From positions 1 through 64,000 of the forward strand of contig NZ_JAAALB010000018.1 of assembly GCF_009905545.1 (NCBI RefSeq): DNA of 64,000 nucleotides, read 5' to 3'. A program made the position numbers and the translations under genes. The notes beneath the pieces are model-generated. The model was not told the DNA's origin. It did no database searches and saw nothing but the letters and a program-made list of their open reading frames with translations. Positions 16,569 to 25,720 of this stretch are shown here, in pieces. Each line of letters begins with the position of its first letter. Positions within the stretch are counted from its first letter, which is position 1. The stretch is from Cellulophaga sp. BC115SP. Lineage in GTDB: Bacteria > Bacteroidota > Bacteroidia > Cytophagales > Spirosomataceae.

Positions 16569-17597
16569 ATGATAGAAGTTAAAAAAGAAGGTATTTTATT
16601 GGAAAAAACATCTTTAGGGTTTGAAAGCCATGGAGTACTAAATCCAGCTGTGTTAATAGAAAATGGCGTGATTCATTTATTCTATAGAGCCGTTAGTAAA
16701 GACAATTACTCTACAATTGGATATTGTAAACTCGATGGACCTATGTCTATCAGTGAACGCCAAGATACGCCTATTTTGTATCCGCAAAATTCTTTCGAGT
16801 CACATGGAATAGAGGATCCCAGAATTGTAAAAATTGATAACCTCTATTATATGACTTATACTGCTTACGATGGGAATAATTCTCTAGGAGCGTTAGCAAT
16901 TTCGGATGACCTACAAAAATTCGAAAAGGTGGGGATTGTAGTTCCGTGTATTCCATTTCATGAATTTGCACACTTATCGCAAACTAAAACCCCATTAAAT
17001 GACAAATATTTAAGATATAATGAATATAAAAAAGAGCTTATTCACGACGACCATCAAAGTTTTGTTTGGGATAAGAACCTTATTTTTTTCCCCAGAAAGA
17101 TAGATGGATATTTCCATTTTATTCATAGAATAAAACCAGATATTCAGATAGTAAAGGTGGATAAACTAGAGAGCCTCACTCCATCATTTTGGCAAAGTTA
17201 TTTTTTAGACTTTAATGCGCATATCCTAATGTCACCGAAGTATGAACATGAGGTTAGTTATATAGGAGGTGGATGCCCGCCAATAGAAACTAAAGAAGGA
17301 TGGTTACTGATTTACCACGGTGTACATGACACCCTTGAAGGATACGTTTATTCAGCTTGTGTGGCCTTGCTCGATTTAACAAATCCTTGTGTAGAAATCG
17401 CAAGACTTCCTTACCCTTTATTTAGTCCTATGTTTGAGTGGGAGAAAGCAGGATTGGTCAACAATGTTTGTTTTCCGTCTGGCGCAATAGTGTTAAAGGA
17501 CAAGCTTTATATTTATTATGGTGCAACTGACGAACATATTGCTTGCGCCACTGTAAACCTTCCCGACTTACTCAATGAACTATTGAGCCAAAAATAG
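16569..17597 (+). CDS. GH130-family mannoside phosphorylase/hydrolase
   Basis: 342 residues, a five-bladed propeller. GLNPAVL-type opening (GVLNPAVLIENGVIHLFYRA), then SHGIEDPRIVKI with Glu82-Asp83-Pro-Arg85 of the GH130 core, the QSFVWDKNLIFFPRKI stretch, GGGCPPIETKEGWLLIYHG in the fourth blade, and a final YYGATDEHIACA. GH130 enzymes phosphorolyse or hydrolyse beta-mannosides; the phosphate-binding Arg/His set was not checked residue by residue, so phosphorylase versus hydrolase is open. No signal peptide, so it acts in the cytosol. Probably linked to the GT4/(alpha/alpha) protein at 7441-9834. Confidence 0.85.
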   Translation: MIEVKKEGILLEKTSLGFESHGVLNPAVLIENGVIHLFYRAVSKDNYSTIGYCKLDGPMSISERQDTPILYPQNSFESHGIEDPRIVKIDNLYYMTYTAYDGNNSLGALAISDDLQKFEKVGIVVPCIPFHEFAHLSQTKTPLNDKYLRYNEYKKELIHDDHQSFVWDKNLIFFPRKIDGYFHFIHRIKPDIQIVKVDKLESLTPSFWQSYFLDFNAHILMSPKYEHEVSYIGGGCPPIETKEGWLLIYHGVHDTLEGYVYSACVALLDLTNPCVEIARLPYPLFSPMFEWEKAGLVNNVCFPSGAIVLKDKLYIYYGATDEHIACATVNLPDLLNELLSQK

Positions 17598-17680
17598 GTT
17601 AATAACAATTTAATAAGGCTGTCTTTATAATCTTAGATTTCTAATAAGACCATATCTTGTTTAAACATAAGTCATCCCTA

Positions 17681-17830
17681 ATTTAGTGATTTAGCGATTG
17701 AATGAATGAGTGATTAATTTAAAATTTGTATTCCATCAGTAGAGACGCAATGATTGCGTCTTAAGTCAAGTCATATCTAACATAGTAGCATCAAAAAGGG
17801 GTCGAAAAATATTTTTCAACCCCTTTTTGA
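17681..17830 (+). repeat. Convergent-junction repeat element, copy A
   Basis: About 150 bases between the convergent GH130 and PKD-lipoprotein genes. It contains an ATTTAGTGATTT head, a palindrome GACGCAAT-G-ATTGCGTC (17744-17760), an AAGTCAAGTCATATCTAACATAG linker, and a long hairpin at 17791-17830. The outer 12 bp of that hairpin are perfect (TCAAAAAGGGGT/ACCCCTTTTTGA), with seven inner pairs after one mismatch. Same elements, order and orientation as copies at 38793 and 52291. Likely a bidirectional terminator. Confidence 0.85.
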
Positions 17831-17883
17831 TAAAAACTTGGAGAATAATCCCAATCCTAAAAATTCGGGATGACTCATGTTTT

Positions 17884-18798
17884 TTAATCTTTAGTCAACA
17901 CTAAGTCATACTTATGCGTATAGAAATCTGCTTCAAAATGTATAGTTAGTTTCCTTCCATCAAGAGCGATTGTTCCAATACATTTTCTTTGGTTATTTCC
18001 ATCGAGAGAGGTGTTGGTCTCATTTATCAGAAACTTTGAAGTTGATTCAGCTTTGATGCTTGTGAACTTAAAAATATCACTAATTATATCGCTGTAGTAC
18101 CTACCATTAAGATAAGTTCCATATTGTATTAGTTCTGCATTAACTGTATTCTTATCTACTTTAACAACTTTAAGCTTTGCAGATCGTGAGTTAACCGTGG
18201 ATAGATAACAACAAGTATAATTTAGACTTCCAGAGTAGCTACCAATTAGCAAGTCACTTGGTTCTATAACCTTTGATACCCTAATTGTTTTGGTATCACT
18301 GGCAGTCCCTCCAGCACCCTTTCCAGTAAGTTTCACAGAAAACTCCTTATTGTCATCAAATTGAACAGTAGGGTTTGTCTCTGTTGATAATTTACCATTT
18401 CCAAAATTCCATTCATAAGAATCAGCGCCAGTGGATTTGTTAGTAAAAGTTACAAAACCATTATCCTTTTCGACATAATCAAAACTAATCATTACAGGAG
18501 CTGGTATCGATGATATTTTGATAGACTTAGGCTTTGTATTCTGACCTCCAGCGCCTTTGGCAGTTAAATTGACAACATACTCCTTATTCGTATCATACTG
18601 AAAACTTGGGTTCTTTTCGCTTGACCGTTGCCCATTACCGAAATCCCATTCATAGGTTTCGGCTCCTGAAGATTTATTGGTAAATAGAACTAAACCTTTT
18701 TCTTTTTCAACAAACTCAAAGTCTGCAATTACGGGTTCTTCTTTTGAACATGATGTGAACAATAGTAGCGCACTAATTAATAGGCTAAAAAATCTCAT
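17884..18798 (-). CDS. Lipoprotein with two PKD domains
   Basis: Start at ATG 18798, which gives a clean lipoprotein signal with Cys17 (LLFTSC). Two PKD domains follow (about 20-95 and 105-180), each with SxGAxxYEWxFGNG and a PxxQxDxNKExxVxLxxxGxGG ending. The C-terminal 110 residues form an unassigned beta-rich domain with LNYTCCYLS and FTSIKAES. PKD domains usually mediate protein or polysaccharide contact at the cell surface. A longer upstream frame would only add hydrophobic and basic residues before the signal. Confidence 0.85.
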   Translation of the reverse strand: MRFFSLLISALLLFTSCSKEEPVIADFEFVEKEKGLVLFTNKSSGAETYEWDFGNGQRSSEKNPSFQYDTNKEYVVNLTAKGAGGQNTKPKSIKISSIPAPVMISFDYVEKDNGFVTFTNKSTGADSYEWNFGNGKLSTETNPTVQFDDNKEFSVKLTGKGAGGTASDTKTIRVSKVIEPSDLLIGSYSGSLNYTCCYLSTVNSRSAKLKVVKVDKNTVNAELIQYGTYLNGRYYSDIISDIFKFTSIKAESTSKFLINETNTSLDGNNQRKCIGTIALDGRKLTIHFEADFYTHKYDLVLTKD

Positions 18799-18977
18799 TT
18801 TGAATAAAATTAGGAATGAACGTTTAATAATAATTTGTAATGTGAAATAGTATAGAGTTTTCATGTATCTGAGATGAAATAGGGGGTTAAATGTAGTAAT
18901 GGTAGTAGATACATTAACTTTTTCATTTTTAACGGTGTTTGAATTTTAGATAGCAAAAGTAATTTATATAATCCAAA

Positions 18978-20225
18978 TTAATTAAGCACTTTTGCAGTTT
19001 TTACGGCATGGGCAACATCCTCCATGTCTAGGTTTACATAATACTTTTTGGTATCCGCTTTGTTATGTCCCAACATTCTGGATACAAACTTATCTGCTAT
19101 GTCTGTTTTTTTGTACCAATATTGACCAAAAGTCCTTCTTGCAATTTTGGTCGATAGGCTTACCTTGAGCCCCAATAATTTACCTACAATCTTGAGTTCC
19201 TCGTTTATAGTTGTTAAATGTAGAACAGGGATATTCTCAATACTGCCATATTTTTCGATTAAAATCAGAGCTTTGTCATTAACTACTACAGAATAATCAA
19301 TCTTAGTCTTTGACCTCTTCCCTCCCAACATTGTTAAGTCGCTTAAATCACTGTCTAACTTCTGAATCTGCGCCTCACTCAAACCACTTGTATCTACATG
19401 ACTTTGGCCTGTGTAACACATCCACAAGAATGAATCAATAACTTTCTGGTATTTCTCAGAAACAAAGGGAGAAAGCTTTTCAAGTGATTGTACTTCTTCT
19501 TGAGTAAGGTGGGAGTAATCCTGTGAGACGTCGTTGGTATTAACCTTGTACTTCAGCTCTTTGGCATTCAGAACTTCTGTTTCTACTCCGAAGCTTATGA
19601 CCTTCTTTATAAATGTGATAATTTTTTTGATGGAGGTAGATTTCATTTTTGCTCCATGTGAGTGCGATTTAGGTATATGGACGGTTTTGAAATAAATTTC
19701 AAGTTTTCTCAGAAAATCTGTATTTACCTGACTGGCGAGAATAGTTGATTGATTCGAATATGCAATATACTCCTTAACATTCTCAGCGGTTGATTTATGA
19801 CTTTTAATTGTATTATGGGTTAAATGAATTGTGTATTCAGCGAGGGTCTTTTCAATTAGAGCTAAAAAGGTAATCGGTTTAAGTACCGGACTTCTGAACT
19901 GTCGAATAATATCATCTGGAGAATAGGCTATTCTCTCATATTCAAAGCTCATTTTTATAGCTTCAAACTTCTTTCTAATATTAAATAGACGATTGTTATA
20001 AATCTCAAGATTTGACTTATCTATTTGACCATCATTACTCATACATACCTGATAATCAACATTTAATGTATTAGCAGGCACTTGAATTCCAGATGCAATC
20101 CATACGGTTTTGTATCCTTCAAGTACTATTCCTACCTTAAGATTTACGAGTCCTTTTGAATTAGGCTTCTTGCCATCTTCGCAAAAGCGAATTTCCATGA
20201 CTTGAAAATTATAGTGTATATTCAT
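18978..20225 (-). CDS. Tyrosine recombinase (phage-type integrase, Bacteroidota family) with atypical active site
   Basis: 415 residues: an N-terminal arm-type domain (about 10-100), a SAM-like core-binding domain (about 115-225) and a catalytic domain (about 240-405). Catalytic positions seen: expected Arg I is Ser275 (YTGQS), beta-hairpin Lys near 306-308, expected His of HxxR is Lys360 with Arg363 kept (KIARRTF), His387 (MLGH) and nucleophile Tyr396. Loss of Arg I to Ser also occurs in the CTnDOT integrase, so activity is not excluded, but the second substitution is unusual. It lies 280 bases from tandem tRNA-Glu genes, on the side of their 3' ends, as expected for an island integrase. Confidence 0.85.
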   Translation of the reverse strand: MNIHYNFQVMEIRFCEDGKKPNSKGLVNLKVGIVLEGYKTVWIASGIQVPANTLNVDYQVCMSNDGQIDKSNLEIYNNRLFNIRKKFEAIKMSFEYERIAYSPDDIIRQFRSPVLKPITFLALIEKTLAEYTIHLTHNTIKSHKSTAENVKEYIAYSNQSTILASQVNTDFLRKLEIYFKTVHIPKSHSHGAKMKSTSIKKIITFIKKVISFGVETEVLNAKELKYKVNTNDVSQDYSHLTQEEVQSLEKLSPFVSEKYQKVIDSFLWMCYTGQSHVDTSGLSEAQIQKLDSDLSDLTMLGGKRSKTKIDYSVVVNDKALILIEKYGSIENIPVLHLTTINEELKIVGKLLGLKVSLSTKIARRTFGQYWYKKTDIADKFVSRMLGHNKADTKKYYVNLDMEDVAHAVKTAKVLN

Positions 20226-20307
20226 GTTTTAGATGTATTTGTCTCACGGAAAAATTTTTGAGTGATGAGACATACCCGCTTCATGAAAACACATGAAAAA
20301 AAACAAA

Positions 20308-20359
20308 TTTGGAGAATGGAGGGGGTCTTTGGAGAATAAATAAGTGTATAATGGAGAAT
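20308..20359. promoter_or_regulatory. Three direct GGAGAAT repeats, possible integrase arm sites or operators
   Basis: GGAGAAT occurs at 20311, 20331 and 20353 (starts 20 and 22 bases apart, about two helical turns). The first two extend to TTTGGAGAAT. They lie between the integrase start and the tRNA genes. Position and phasing fit arm-type sites or an autorepressor site; the role is inferred. Confidence 0.4.
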
Positions 20360-20505
20360 AGAAAAAAATCATGTCCTAAAACATGAATTATGCTCCATTT
20401 AATCATCTATTTATCAGAATACTTAGGTGTAAACTCAAAAAAAAAGTACCCCTCTTTTACGAAAGGTACTATATGGTTAAAATCAGTAGAAGAAATACTT
20501 CTGTG

Positions 20506-20577
20506 TAGTCCGTACGGGAATCGAACCCGTGTTTCATCCGTGAAAGGGACGTGTCCTAACCCCTAGACGAACGGACC
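20506..20577 (-). tRNA. tRNA-Glu(UUC), copy 1
   Basis: 72 bases. Minus-strand sequence begins GGTCCGTTCGTCTAG, has the anticodon loop CTTTCAC (anticodon TTC), the T-arm GGGTTCGATTCCC and ends ACGGACTA. Acceptor pairing GGTCCGT/ACGGACT includes a G-U at the first pair. It repeats at 20640-20711. Confidence 0.95.
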
Positions 20578-20639
20578 TGATGGGGCAATTCAAAACAATA
20601 AATACTAATTAAATATCAACGCCTTCTTGTTAATATTTG

Positions 20640-20711
20640 TAGTCCGTACGGGAATCGAACCCGTGTTTCATCCGTGAAAGGGACGTGTCCTAACCCCTAG
20701 ACGAACGGACC
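20640..20711 (-). tRNA. tRNA-Glu(UUC), copy 2
   Basis: Identical in sequence to the copy at 20506-20577, 134 bases away. The identical stretch also includes CTGATGGGG just upstream of the tRNA. A recent tandem duplication is the simplest reading. The pair sits directly beside the integrase gene. Confidence 0.95.
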
Positions 20712-21107
20712 TGATGGGGATAAAAACGCTTAGAATATGTTTCCTTGTCGTTTTTCGTGGTGCAAAATTACAGCTTTAAGTCATTCACTCCAAATGTTTT
20801 TTATAAAAAAAGTGAAATTATTTTTTAATCATCTGATTATGAATTTATTATTTTTATAAAATTTTTCAAACTGTAATTTAAAAACTCAATCATAAATCAC
20901 AAATTGTTTGTTTTAGTCCTAAATGAGTCGCTTTGGTTTTCTTTAACGCTACATTTTTTATTTCTCCCATAACAGCTTCCTATATCATACCCATTTATAC
21001 TTTATTACTACCCAATCACTCCTTAGAGCCTGTGATAATGCTTTTTTTTCACCTAAATATATTCTAAATTTAAGCCATTAAAATACCATTTTTGTAAACA
21101 ATCAACT
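20712..21107. other. Gap holding promoters of the tRNA genes and maltokinase gene
   Basis: 396 AT-rich bases. No hairpin or ORF seen. TACCATTTTTG at about 21088 resembles an imperfect -7 box ahead of the maltokinase start. Confidence 0.4.
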
Positions 21108-22691
21108 ATGAATGAAATCACCTCGACAAATCTCAGCTCCTTAAAAGCTTGGGAGGATATCAAAAATGATAAGGCACTATTTTCAAAATTTGAGACCGAA
21201 ATTCTTCCCTCTTACATGAATAGTTGTCGATGGTTTGCAGGTAAAGCCAGAACCCAACAGTATTTTAAGGTAGCATCAGCACTCGAAATCCCTATCAAAG
21301 ACTCTATTGCCTTGCTTTGTATTGTAGAAGTTGGCTATGACAATCAGGAGATTGAGCGTTATTTACTACCTGTATCATTTATAGAGGCCTCACAATCTAA
21401 CGCTATAGCACCTGTTGGTATCATCAGTTTGGCATATATCAACGAAAAACGAGGTTTTGTGATTGATGCCTTGTATGATGAACGTTTTCAACAGGCTCTT
21501 TTTTATCAAATTTCTCACGCTGAATCAGTTTATCAACAAGACGGGAAGGTTGATTTTGTGCGTGGTAAAGGACTGTCAGGTGAAGACATCAATGCTCCTA
21601 TTACTTCAAAGGCATTAACCTTATCATCTTCCAACTCGGCAATGGTTTTTGGAGAAAAATATTTTCTCAAACTTTATCGAAAACTCTTTAAAGAAACCAA
21701 CCCTGAAGTTGAAATGATTGAGTTTTTGACCGAGCACTCTGATTTTGCTTTTATTCCAGCATTTGCAGGAAGCATAACTTGGCAACAAGAGTCAGAAAGC
21801 GAAATTACCCTTGGGATGATGCAACGAATGGTCGATAATCAGGCTGATACTTGGGAAATGACAGGCAACCAGCTTACAGACTTTGTAACGGCGTTTGTCG
21901 ATAAAACCTTTGCTATTAAAGAGGATGTTTTCAGTCAGGTAGAATTGCTGGCACAACGCACTGCCGAAATGCACTTGGCACTATATGCGCCTGAGGCTGA
22001 ACCGATGTTTGCTACCCAAAAGTTTGATGATACTTATCGCCAATTTATTCATAAACGCTTATGCGATTTACTGGATCGACGCTATAATTTATTGATAGAA
22101 AAATATACAAGTATTACTGACCCAGTGACTCGTAAATTAGCTTGGGACTTCATGGAAGCGAAAGAGTTGATTGACGAATTTGCTGACCAGATTCTAACCA
22201 AAGACTTAGATTCGCTCAGAATAAGAATCCATGGTGATTATCATTTAGGACAAGTTTTGGCTACTGGAAATGATTATATCATCATCGACTTTGAAGGAGA
22301 GCCAGAAAGCTCCATCACCGATCGAAAAATCATGCACTCACCACTCAAAGATGTGGCAGGTATGATTAGAAGTTACCATTATGCTATTTCGGCAAAGATG
22401 CTTAATTCAAACGAAACAGCAGATATGGATGCATTTAGAGTACAAACTGCCGCTGACCGCTGGTATCGTTTAATTATGCAGACGTATTTGGAAAAATACT
22501 TGGAAACCTTTGGGCATCCTCATCCGCTTTTCAAAAACAATAATGAAACCAACTTCTTACTTTTGATTTATTTATTAGAAAAAGCCGTTTATGAGCTTGG
22601 CTATGAGATTAGTTATAGACCCGATTGGGTAAAAATTCCATTAAAAGGAATTGTCAACGTGATTCGAGAAATTGAGAAAATGAAGATGTAA
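21108..22691 (+). CDS. Maltokinase (Pep2/Mak1-type)
   Basis: 527 residues, kinase-fold enzyme that makes maltose-1-phosphate from maltose, feeding alpha-glucan synthesis. The N-terminal cap has SCRWFAGKARTQQYF, typical of maltokinases, and the kinase domain carries HGDYHLGQ (375-382) with the catalytic Asp and DFEGEP (394-399) with the metal-binding Asp. The branching-enzyme gene lies 4.1 kb downstream on the same strand; the usual partner treS is not in the window. Two terminators follow. Function is by family and is well supported. Confidence 0.9.
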   Translation: MNEITSTNLSSLKAWEDIKNDKALFSKFETEILPSYMNSCRWFAGKARTQQYFKVASALEIPIKDSIALLCIVEVGYDNQEIERYLLPVSFIEASQSNAIAPVGIISLAYINEKRGFVIDALYDERFQQALFYQISHAESVYQQDGKVDFVRGKGLSGEDINAPITSKALTLSSSNSAMVFGEKYFLKLYRKLFKETNPEVEMIEFLTEHSDFAFIPAFAGSITWQQESESEITLGMMQRMVDNQADTWEMTGNQLTDFVTAFVDKTFAIKEDVFSQVELLAQRTAEMHLALYAPEAEPMFATQKFDDTYRQFIHKRLCDLLDRRYNLLIEKYTSITDPVTRKLAWDFMEAKELIDEFADQILTKDLDSLRIRIHGDYHLGQVLATGNDYIIIDFEGEPESSITDRKIMHSPLKDVAGMIRSYHYAISAKMLNSNETADMDAFRVQTAADRWYRLIMQTYLEKYLETFGHPHPLFKNNNETNFLLLIYLLEKAVYELGYEISYRPDWVKIPLKGIVNVIREIEKMKM

Positions 22692-22692
22692 C

Positions 22693-22728
22693 AAAAATCC
22701 CCCTTACCAAATGGCAAGGGGGATTTTT
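22693..22728 (+). terminator. Terminator after the maltokinase gene
   Basis: 13-bp perfect stem AAAAATCCCCCTT/AAGGGGGATTTTT with a 10-base loop. T-rich on both strands, so it may work in both directions between convergent genes. Confidence 0.85.
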
Positions 22729-22806
22729 TACTACCTATCCCGAATAAATAATAAATTGTTGTTTATGAGACACAAAGGTAATAAATGCCTCGTATTAAAA
22801 CTATGG

Positions 22807-22841
22807 AAACACCTGTGATTCATGTCAAATCACAGGTGTTT
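22807..22841 (+). terminator. Second terminator in the maltokinase-kbl junction
   Basis: 14-bp perfect stem AAACACCTGTGATT/AATCACAGGTGTTT, loop CATGTCA, followed by TTTT on the plus strand only. Confidence 0.75.
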
Positions 22842-22877
22842 TTTACTATTTTTTATAAAATAATCACAAACTTCTTA

Positions 22878-24071
22878 CTAAGCCTTCAAAACACCAAGCT
22901 CCTTCCCTACTTTAGTAAAAGCTGCAACTGCTTTTTCAAGGTGCTCCATATCATGTCCTGCTGAAATTTGTACTCGAATACGTGCTTTGCCTTGAGGTAC
23001 AACTGGATAAAAGAACCCAATTACATAGATACCTTCTTCTAATAAACGCGCTGCAAACTCTTGAGCAAGTTTAGCATCGTACAACATAATCGGCACAATT
23101 GGATGCTCACCTTGTAAAATATCAAAGCCAGCTTCGGTCATGGCCTGACGGAAATATTTTGTATTAGCTTCCAATTTATCACGCAACGCTGTCGAGCTAC
23201 TCAATACCTCTAATACCTTGATAGAAGCGCCAACAATGGCTGGTGCAAGCGTATTTGAGAACAAGTATGGACGAGAACGCTGACGTAATATTTCTACAAT
23301 CTCTTTGCGAGCAGCCGTAAATCCACCAGAGGCTCCTCCCAATGCTTTACCATAAGTCCCAGTAATAATATCGATACGCCCCATTACATTTTTAAACTCA
23401 TGTGTACCACGACCCGTTTTACCCATAAAGCCCGATGAGTGGCATTCGTCTATCATAATCATGGCGCCATATTGCTCAACCAAATCACAGATTTTGTCTA
23501 ACTGCGCAATTGTACCGTCCATTGAGAACACGCCATCTGTCACAACCAAAATACGGCGACTTCCTTGAGCTGCTTTTAATTGCTCTTCAAGGTCTTCCAT
23601 ATTGTTGTGCTTATATCTAAAACGCTTCGCTTTACACAAACGAATACCGTCGATAATTGAAGCGTGGTTTAGTTCATCAGAAATAATCGCATCTTGCTCG
23701 TTCAATAATGGCTCAAACACACCTCCATTGGCATCAAATGCTGCGGCATAAAGAATACAATCTTCCATACCCAAAAACTCAGCAGTTTTTTGCTCTAATT
23801 CTTTGTGAATATCTTGTGTTCCACAAATAAAACGAACCGAAGACATACCAAATCCATGGGTATCAATTGCCTCATGTGCTGCCTTAATTGCTTCAGGATG
23901 AGACGATAACCCTAGGTAGTTGTTAGCACAAAAATTGAGTACTTCCTTACCTGTATTGATTTGAATATTAGCAGCTTGAGGACTCACAATAATACGTTCT
24001 GATTTGTATAGTCCTGCTTCTTTGATGATATCTAACTCTTGTTGAAGAGCCTCTTTTACACTTCCGTACAT
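22878..24071 (-). CDS. kbl: 2-amino-3-ketobutyrate CoA ligase (glycine C-acetyltransferase)
   Basis: 397 residues, alpha-oxoamine synthase family, PLP-dependent. It splits 2-amino-3-ketobutyrate with CoA into glycine and acetyl-CoA. The PLP lysine is Lys242 in [10 protein letters not shown]; Asp208 and His211 (IDECHSSG) are also in place, and the N-terminal [12 protein letters not shown] motif is kept. It follows the threonine-dehydrogenase gene with 16 bases between, so they form an operon for threonine breakdown. A divergent Lrp-type regulator gene lies just upstream of that operon. Confidence 0.95.
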   Translation of the reverse strand: MYGSVKEALQQELDIIKEAGLYKSERIIVSPQAANIQINTGKEVLNFCANNYLGLSSHPEAIKAAHEAIDTHGFGMSSVRFICGTQDIHKELEQKTAEFLGMEDCILYAAAFDANGGVFEPLLNEQDAIISDELNHASIIDGIRLCKAKRFRYKHNNMEDLEEQLKAAQGSRRILVVTDGVFSMDGTIAQLDKICDLVEQYGAMIMIDECHSSGFMGKTGRGTHEFKNVMGRIDIITGTYGKALGGASGGFTAARKEIVEILRQRSRPYLFSNTLAPAIVGASIKVLEVLSSSTALRDKLEANTKYFRQAMTEAGFDILQGEHPIVPIMLYDAKLAQEFAARLLEEGIYVIGFFYPVVPQGKARIRVQISAGHDMEHLEKAVAAFTKVGKELGVLKA

Positions 24072-24087
24072 AAATAATACTTGGTTA

Positions 24088-25053
24088 TTATTGAGTAATT
24101 AAGAGTTTTTGTTGGTATTTTTCAGATAATTTTTCAATCATGACCTGTGTCATACGTGCCAAGTCGAATTGTGGTTTCCAACCCCAATCCTGATAAGCCG
24201 CCGTGTCATCCACAGATTTAGGCCACGAATCGGCAATCATTTGTCTAAAGTCTGGTTGGTATTGCACCTCAAAATCAGGGTAATACCTTTTTATTTCGGC
24301 AGTAACTTGTGCAGGCGTAAAACTCACACCAGCCAAGTTATACGAACTACGAATGCGAATATTTTCGACTGGCGCTTCCATTAATTCTAGCGTTGCACGA
24401 ATCGCATCGTCCATATAGATCATAGGCAAAAGCGTATCTTCACGCAAAAAGCACGTATATGGCTTATGTTGAACTGCTTCGTGGAATATTTCCACAGCAT
24501 AATCTGTAGTACCTCCGCCAGGCATTGATTGATAACTAATTACGCCAGGATAACGCAACGAGCGAATGTCTACGCCATAACGTTTATGATAATAACCAGC
24601 CCAGTTTTCGCCAGCTACTTTGCTAATACCATATACCGTTGATGGATCTAAATAGGTAGCTTGTGGTGTATCGTACTGTGGAGCGCTATCGCCAAAAGCG
24701 GCGATTGAACTAGGGAAGAATACTTTATCGAGCTTTACCTCACGAGCTACTTCAAAAACATTGAAGAGAGTTCTCATGTTAAGTTCCCAAGCACGAAGAG
24801 GATCTAACTCGCCTTTGGCAGAAAGTACTGCGGCTAAATGATAGATTTGAGTGATACCATGACGGTGAACTGTTTCGACCAAAGCCAAAACGTTGGTGGC
24901 ATCCAAAACGACAAACGGACCATTCTCCTCACGAGGAGCTACTATATCTGAGCCAATTACTTGATCTGCACCATGTATGCTGCGTAATTGCTCAAGCAAT
25001 ACTGTACCAATTTGACCATTGGCACCAATTACTAAAATTTTGTCTTTTGCCAT
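24088..25053 (-). CDS. L-threonine 3-dehydrogenase, extended-SDR type
   Basis: 321 residues, NAD-dependent epimerase/dehydratase fold. Rossmann motif GANGQIG (10-16), Asp36 for NAD, catalytic Tyr141 and Lys145 (YGISK), and the block [24 protein letters not shown], characteristic of the SDR-type threonine dehydrogenases of Bacteroidota. It oxidises threonine to 2-amino-3-ketobutyrate, the substrate of the adjacent kbl product. The co-localisation with kbl makes this assignment stronger than the fold alone. Alternative: another sugar epimerase, judged unlikely. Confidence 0.85.
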   Translation of the reverse strand: MAKDKILVIGANGQIGTVLLEQLRSIHGADQVIGSDIVAPREENGPFVVLDATNVLALVETVHRHGITQIYHLAAVLSAKGELDPLRAWELNMRTLFNVFEVAREVKLDKVFFPSSIAAFGDSAPQYDTPQATYLDPSTVYGISKVAGENWAGYYHKRYGVDIRSLRYPGVISYQSMPGGGTTDYAVEIFHEAVQHKPYTCFLREDTLLPMIYMDDAIRATLELMEAPVENIRIRSSYNLAGVSFTPAQVTAEIKRYYPDFEVQYQPDFRQMIADSWPKSVDDTAAYQDWGWKPQFDLARMTQVMIEKLSEKYQQKLLITQ

Positions 25054-25256
25054 AGTAGTTGATGAGTGTAATTCAAAAATATTACTGACAAGAATAACTT
25101 TTTCAGTAATTATATTGGCACAAATTTATATTTTCAGTTATATTTATCAAAACATATAGATTATTTCAATAAAAATTACTTTATTATAATATTTTTACCA
25201 TAATTTTTACTTTTCCAAGAAGGCAAAATATTATTTGGGTAGAAAAAATTACTTTT

Positions 25257-25718
25257 ATGGAAGCAATAGACGAAATAGACAAAAAAATCCTCAGGATTTT
25301 ACAACAAGATGCTAAAGTAACAACCAAAGAAATCGCCAATCAATTGGGGCTAACAATCTCGCCCGTGTATGAGCGAATTCGTCGCCTCGAAAGCGTTGGA
25401 TATATCAAGCAATACGTAGCAATTGTTGATAAAACCTTGCTCGATAACCCTATTATGTGTATCTGTCAGGTATCTATGCGCTATCATAATGAAGAGTTTA
25501 TCGAGAAATTCGAACAGGCTGTTCAGCAATTAGAAGAAATCCATGAATGCTACCACATGGCGGGTCAAGTAGATTTTTTACTAAAGATTTATATCAAAAG
25601 TCTCGACGAATATCATGACTTTGTTAAATACAAACTTTCAAAACTCGAAAACATCGGTGTCCTCAACACCACATTCGTTTTGAAAGAAATCAAACACACG
25701 TATTCGTATAGTTTTTAA
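25257..25718 (+). CDS. Lrp/AsnC-family transcriptional regulator
   Basis: 153 residues. N-terminal winged helix-turn-helix with IDKKILRILQQDAKVTTKEIA and ISPVYERIRRLE, then the RAM effector domain (about 70-150), including a GQVDFLLKIYI strand. Divergent from tdh-kbl with 203 bases between, so it likely senses an amino acid and controls that operon; this is inference from position. Confidence 0.92.
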   Translation: MEAIDEIDKKILRILQQDAKVTTKEIANQLGLTISPVYERIRRLESVGYIKQYVAIVDKTLLDNPIMCICQVSMRYHNEEFIEKFEQAVQQLEEIHECYHMAGQVDFLLKIYIKSLDEYHDFVKYKLSKLENIGVLNTTFVLKEIKHTYSYSF

Positions 25719-25720
25719 TG

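Noticed and set aside
1-20500. A second copy of the tRNA-Glu 3' end as the left attachment site
   Set aside because: No matching stretch was seen by eye in 1-20500; the far end would have to be outside the window.
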